Part shown: one piece after another, positions 5,121 through 8,799 of the stretch
How the letters are laid out: every line of letters starts with the position of its first letter
Numbering within the stretch: the first letter of the stretch is position 1
NCBI GenBank assembly: GCA_964527565.1
Contig: CAZGOY010000074.1
Span: 1-8,799 of the forward strand
Source: JAGXQV01 sp964527565
Lineage (GTDB): Bacteria > Pseudomonadota > Gammaproteobacteria > Burkholderiales > Sulfuricellaceae
Reading direction: 5' to 3'
Length of the DNA: 8,799 nucleotides
Position numbers and translations under genes: made by a program
Notes under the pieces: generated by a model
What the model saw: only the letters and a program-made list of their open reading frames with translations
Database searches by the model: none
Told to the model about the DNA's origin: nothing

Positions 5121-8100
5121 ATGTCCGCATCCATCGTTTTTGTCGATTCCCGCCTGACCGATTATCAAAGCCTGATCGCATCCCTTGCCGGCAGTCAGCA
5201 CGAAATCGTCCTGATCGACGGCTATCAAGACGGCCTCGCCCAAATTGCCGCAGCACTGAATGGCCGCAGCGGCATCGATGCCGTTCACCTGCTCAGCCAC
5301 GGCAGCGCCGGCAGTGTGCAGATCGGCACCAGCACACTAAACAGCGCCAACCTGTCCGCCAACGCCGAACTGCTCGCCGGCATCGGCCAAAGCCTGACCG
5401 AAGACGGCGATTTGCTGCTGTATGGCTGCGGCATCGCACGGAGCGATGCCGGGCAGGCATTTATGGAACAAATTGCGATTTATACCGGGGCGGATGTGGC
5501 GGGGTCGGATAATTTGACGGGGGCGGCGGATAAGGGCGGGGATTGGATACTTGAATTCTTGGTGGGAAAAATCGAAAGCAAAACCCTCGAAATTTCAAAC
5601 TTCAGGTCTGTATTTGCCGTCATGGCCAACAACGATGCTGGTTCCGCCAACGAGGCCGGTGGCACGGCCAATGCCACGGGCGGTAGTAATGCAAGCGGTA
5701 ATGTCATCAGCAATGACACCGACTCTGATACCAGCACCAATACCGGGCTCACGGTTACGGCAATACGCTTGGGGAGTTCGGAAGGCGCGGGTACGGCAGG
5801 CACCGTCGGGCAGCAATTAGCTGGCACTTACGGTTGGGTTACGCTCAGCACGGACGGTACGTTCGTCTATGTCGTCAATGACAATAACAGCACCGTACAG
5901 GGCTTGTCCGCCGGACAGACGCTGACCGAGAGTTTCAATTACACGGTTTCCAACGGTTCCCTCACCGATATTGCTGTGTTAACGATCACCATCAACGGCA
6001 CCAACGATTCACCAACGCTGGATGCGAGCAAGACGCCCGTGCTGGCCAATTCGCTGGAAGACACGGCGCCAACGAATGGATCGACCACCGGGTCGACCTT
6101 GGTCTCTGCCTTGGTTGATATCAACGGCCCCCTGAGCAACTTTGCCGACCCCGATAGCGGCACGACGGCAGGCATCGCCATCAGCGGTTTCGCTGTCGGC
6201 GGCAATCTCTGGTACTCGACGAACGGTGGGACGACGTGGACCCAGGCCAGCGGCCTGACTGCAACGAATACGCTCAAGCTCAAGGCGGATGCCAACACCC
6301 GTGTCTATTTTGAATCCACCACCACGGATTTTATGGGGGGGGTGGCGGATGCGATCACCTTCTATGCCTGGGATGGCGGTGGTGGGGCCAACGGATCGAT
6401 TGGCGGTAATACCTATACACCGATCAGCCTGTCCGAAGTTGGCTCATTAAGCGCACTGACCAGCAATCGCGGCGTGGCGGTGAGCGGGAATTTCGCATAT
6501 CTGGCCGACGGGGCCGGCGGAATTCGCGTTGTCGATATCACTACCCCCGGCAGCCCGAGTTTGACTACTTCAGTGTCGCCATCGGTTGGTTCTGCGGGCG
6601 ATATCACGGTGAGCGGCGGTTACGCCTATGTCACATTATGGAACAGTGGCTTGGCGATCTTCGATCTCGCCAACCCGGCTGCGCCGGTCCAGCGCAGTAT
6701 TATCGGTACGGTTGGCGCTGCCGATAGTGTGGCGGTCAGCGGCAGCTACGCCTATGTGGCCGACTATTCCCCTGCGGGCGGCTCTGGAAACCTGCGGGTA
6801 GTGAATATTTCCAATCCGTTGAGTCCAACGTTGACAGCGACGCTTTCACTTGGTGGAAGCCCCACGGACATCACGATTGTTGGCACCACAGCTTATGTCG
6901 CTGGTGGCAATGGGTTCGGGTTGAAAGTAATCGATATCAGTACACCTGCCTCACCGCAGCTTTTGAGTACCTATGGCGCGGCGGGTAAAGGTGTTGCGGT
7001 CGCAAATGGCTATGCTTATCTCACCAATACATCCGGCCTCACGATTATTGATGTATCCAATCCAGCAAACCCGACATTGAAAGCGACGGTCTCCACGGGT
7101 ACCAGCCTAAATGAAAATGTGCTTGTGGATGGCGATTACGCCTATGTCGCAGCCAATAGTCTTGGGATCAAATTGATCAACATCAGCAGCCCGACGGCAC
7201 CGTTTGTCGCCGGTACGCTGGATACCCCCGGTACTGCCTATGAGCCGACGTTGATCGCAGGTTATGCCTTGGTGGCGGACAGTGGTTCGATGCGCGTGCT
7301 TTCGCGCTCAGGAACCGAGGTGAGCGCTGTGTCGAGTACCAGCGATACGGCAAACGTCACCATTTCCGGCACCGCCGATACCCCGAGCATCACCAACGCG
7401 ACCACCAACGAAGACACCCAGAGTGCTGCCGGTTTGGTCATCAGCCGCAACGTAGCCGATGGTACTGAAACCACCCACTTCAAGATCAGCGGCATTACCG
7501 GCGGCACGTTGTATAAGGCCGATGGCACCACGGCCATTGCCAACAACGCGTTCATTACCTTCGCCGAAGGCAACGCCGGTCTCAAATTCACGCCGACGGC
7601 CAATTCCATCAGTAACGGCAGTTTCAATGTCGAAGCCTCGACCGATGGCACCACGGTAGCCGGTTCAGCCGCAACAGCCACGGTCACCGTGAATGCCGTG
7701 GCGGACACCCCCAGCGTCGCGTCGGCCACCATCAACGAAGACACCGACTCCGCAGCCATTGCCATCACCCGCAATGCGGCCGACGGTGCAGAGATGACGC
7801 ACTACAAGGTCACCGGCATCAGCGGTGGCACGCTCTTCAGTGACGCGGGCTTTACCACGCAGATCACCAATGGCAGTTTCATCGCCAGCGGCGGGGCCAC
7901 CACCAGCGTCTATTTCCGTCCGACCACCAACGCCATCACGGCCGGCAACTTCACGGTGCAAGCCTCGACCAGCAATGCCGACGCTGGGCTCGGCGGCTCG
8001 ACCGCCAGTTCAACCGTGACGATCACCCCAATCGCCGATACGCCGTCGGTGACCAGTGCCAACACCCCACCAGCCACGCAGACCACGTCAGGTCTGGTGC

Positions 8101-8799
8101 TGACGCGCAATGCGGTCGATGGCAATGAAGTGACGCACTTCAAGATCACCGGCATCACCAACGGCAACCTGTTCAAGAGCGATGGCACAACGGCGATCAA
8201 CAACGGCAATTTCATCACTTTTGCCGAAGGCAATGCCGGCCTCAAGTTCACCCCGACCAGCGTTGGCAATGGCAGTTTTACGGCGCAAGCATCAACCAGT
8301 AACGTTGATGGCGGGCTGGGCGGATCCACCGTCAATGCAACGATTTCTGTCAACACTGCCCCCACCATCACCAGCAATGCCGGCGGTGCAACTGCCGCGA
8401 TCAACATTGCAGAAAACAGCACCGCCGTCACCACCGTGGTGGCTACGGATACTGACGCAGGTCAAACCGTCACCTACAGCATTACCGGCGGTGCCGATGC
8501 GGCTAAATTCGGCATTGATAGCAACACCGGAGTACTGGCCTTTGTTTCGGCGCCAGACTTTGAGACTCCAGCCGACAGTGATTTCAACAACGCTTACCTG
8601 GTAACCGTCACGGCCAACGACGGTAATGGCGGAACCGACGAGCAGACGATCACTGTGACCGTCACCGACGTGGACGAAACGCCGCCCGCCCCGGCACCGC
8701 CCGCCCCGCAGCCCGCGCCGCCGCTCGATCCTCCCGACGGCGTCCCCACCGGCACCTTCGACGGCGTCACTATTACCGCCACCACCGCAACCTCCAGCA
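5121..8799 (+). CDS. Giant DUF4347-containing adhesin / RTX-like surface protein (partial, C-terminus outside window)
   Basis: The frame is open for 1226 codons from an ATG with GGAG six bases upstream, to the window edge. Domains in order: DUF4347 at about residues 4-165, with LLSHGSAG (His60) and LLLYGC (Cys103); a VCBS-type domain at about 168-296 ending INGTND; an Ig-like adhesin module at about 297-436 (LWYSTNGGTTWT, ITFYAWDGG); seven LVIVD repeats at about 437-733; the apparent tail of the interrupted module (VSSTSDTANVTI); three tandem modules at about 752-1079; a cadherin-like domain at about 1080-1186 (INIAENSTAVTTVVATDTDA); and a Pro/Ala-rich linker at about 1187-1207 leading into DGVPTGTFDGVTI. 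There is no N-terminal signal peptide. Such proteins are generally exported by type I secretion through a C-terminal signal, which would lie outside the window. Low cysteine and high Thr/Ser/Asn/Gly fit an extracellular calcium-binding adhesin. The role in attachment or biofilm is inferred. Confidence 0.88.
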   Translation, partial: MSASIVFVDSRLTDYQSLIASLAGSQHEIVLIDGYQDGLAQIAAALNGRSGIDAVHLLSHGSAGSVQIGTSTLNSANLSANAELLAGIGQSLTEDGDLLLYGCGIARSDAGQAFMEQIAIYTGADVAGSDNLTGAADKGGDWILEFLVGKIESKTLEISNFRSVFAVMANNDAGSANEAGGTANATGGSNASGNVISNDTDSDTSTNTGLTVTAIRLGSSEGAGTAGTVGQQLAGTYGWVTLSTDGTFVYVVNDNNSTVQGLSAGQTLTESFNYTVSNGSLTDIAVLTITINGTNDSPTLDASKTPVLANSLEDTAPTNGSTTGSTLVSALVDINGPLSNFADPDSGTTAGIAISGFAVGGNLWYSTNGGTTWTQASGLTATNTLKLKADANTRVYFESTTTDFMGGVADAITFYAWDGGGGANGSIGGNTYTPISLSEVGSLSALTSNRGVAVSGNFAYLADGAGGIRVVDITTPGSPSLTTSVSPSVGSAGDITVSGGYAYVTLWNSGLAIFDLANPAAPVQRSIIGTVGAADSVAVSGSYAYVADYSPAGGSGNLRVVNISNPLSPTLTATLSLGGSPTDITIVGTTAYVAGGNGFGLKVIDISTPASPQLLSTYGAAGKGVAVANGYAYLTNTSGLTIIDVSNPANPTLKATVSTGTSLNENVLVDGDYAYVAANSLGIKLINISSPTAPFVAGTLDTPGTAYEPTLIAGYALVADSGSMRVLSRSGTEVSAVSSTSDTANVTISGTADTPSITNATTNEDTQSAAGLVISRNVADGTETTHFKISGITGGTLYKADGTTAIANNAFITFAEGNAGLKFTPTANSISNGSFNVEASTDGTTVAGSAATATVTVNAVADTPSVASATINEDTDSAAIAITRNAADGAEMTHYKVTGISGGTLFSDAGFTTQITNGSFIASGGATTSVYFRPTTNAITAGNFTVQASTSNADAGLGGSTASSTVTITPIADTPSVTSANTPPATQTTSGLVLTRNAVDGNEVTHFKITGITNGNLFKSDGTTAINNGNFITFAEGNAGLKFTPTSVGNGSFTAQASTSNVDGGLGGSTVNATISVNTAPTITSNAGGATAAINIAENSTAVTTVVATDTDAGQTVTYSITGGADAAKFGIDSNTGVLAFVSAPDFETPADSDFNNAYLVTVTANDGNGGTDEQTITVTVTDVDETPPAPAPPAPQPAPPLDPPDGVPTGTFDGVTITATTATSS
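5130..5616 (+). other. DUF4347 domain of the adhesin
   Basis: Residues about 4-165 begin SIVFVDSRLTDYQSL and contain VLIDGYQDGLAQIAAAL, IDAVHLLSHGSAG and GDLLLYGCGIARSDAG, ending near GGDWILE. These match the domain found at the extreme N-terminus of many very large bacterial surface proteins. Its biochemical role is not established to my knowledge. The two most conserved-looking points are His60-Gly61 and Gly102-Cys103, each after a hydrophobic strand. Confidence 0.8.
6335..6342 (+). repeat. Poly-G tract (8 G) inside the adhesin coding sequence
   Basis: Eight consecutive G bases lie inside the ATG GGG GGG GTG codons near residues 405-408. Loss or gain of one base would shift the frame and truncate the protein before its propeller and tandem repeats. 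The frame as given is intact. Confidence 0.7.
6429..7319 (+). repeat. Seven tandem LVIVD-type repeats (predicted seven-bladed beta-propeller)
   Basis: Units begin at about 6429, 6558, 6687, 6828, 6957, 7074 and 7203, and are mostly 39-47 residues long. Each carries a pattern like (V/I)xVSGxYAYVAD....G(L/I)xVxDISxPxxP, for example GVAVSGNFAYLADGAGGIRV and AVANGYAYLTNTSGLTIIDV. The last unit is degenerate (TLIAGYALVADSGSMRVL). LVIVD repeats are thought to form propeller blades, and seven is a common closing number. Confidence 0.75.
7374..8357 (+). repeat. Three tandem adhesin modules of about 110 residues
   Basis: Units start at 7374, 7701 and 8034 (327, 333 and 324 bp), each opening with ADTPSI or ADTPSV. 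They share NEDT (units 1 and 2), RNxxDGxExTHxKxxGIxxG, and a final alternating strand such as TVTVNAV. Units 1 and 3 share the segment ITFAEGNAGLKFTPT, whereas unit 2 has a different version (FIASGGATTSVYFRPTT). The modules are probably stalk-like Ig-fold domains. Confidence 0.8.

Noticed and set aside
7262..8434. Two hydrophobic-looking minus-strand frames (170 and 174 residues) opposite the adhesin repeats
   Set aside because: They mirror the tandem Thr/Ala/Val-rich repeats, and their similarity to each other comes from those repeats. The plus frame is continuous and has clear domains.

Overview
The window is GC-rich (by eye), mostly coding DNA. It probably comes from a betaproteobacterium, perhaps of the Rhodocyclales type. 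That guess rests on codon use, the families present and the gene style; there is no rRNA or housekeeping marker to fix the taxonomy.

Layout. (1) Positions 742 to 1, minus strand: the N-terminal 247 residues of an outer-membrane protein of the phenol meta-pathway (Phenol_MetA_deg-like) family, cut by the window edge. (2) A divergent promoter region of about 100 bp, with a near-perfect dyad centred on a TATGAT box. (3) Positions 845-3807: a translationally coupled two-component pair. The kinase is large and multi-pass with a periplasmic Cache-like sensor; the partner is an OmpR/PhoB-type response regulator. (4) Positions 3808-3976: a noncoding stretch ending in a recognisable sigma70-type promoter with an overlapping dyad. 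(5) Positions 3977-4581: a ParD/ParE toxin-antitoxin pair with an ATGA overlap. (6) Positions 4582-4748: a noncoding stretch holding five units phased at exactly 10 bp, plus an overlapping hairpin. (7) Positions 4749-5096: a stand-alone winged-helix protein. It is clearly a paralogue of the response regulator's output domain but has no receiver. (8) Positions 5121-8799 and beyond: the first 1226 codons of a giant repetitive surface or secreted protein. Its order is DUF4347, a VCBS domain, an Ig-like module interrupted by a seven-unit LVIVD propeller, three tandem modules of about 110 residues, a cadherin-like domain and a proline-rich linker.

How the parts may fit. The kinase probably senses a periplasmic signal and phosphorylates the response regulator. 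The nearly identical recognition helices of the response regulator and the receiver-less protein suggest that both read the same DNA. The 10-bp phased array just upstream of the receiver-less gene, and so of the adhesin 24 bp behind it, is the natural candidate target. The working model is a two-component system controlling a type I-secreted giant adhesin through a constitutive, receiver-less paralogue, with a toxin-antitoxin pair lodged between the regulator genes. Gene identities are well supported by sequence. The regulatory wiring is inference.
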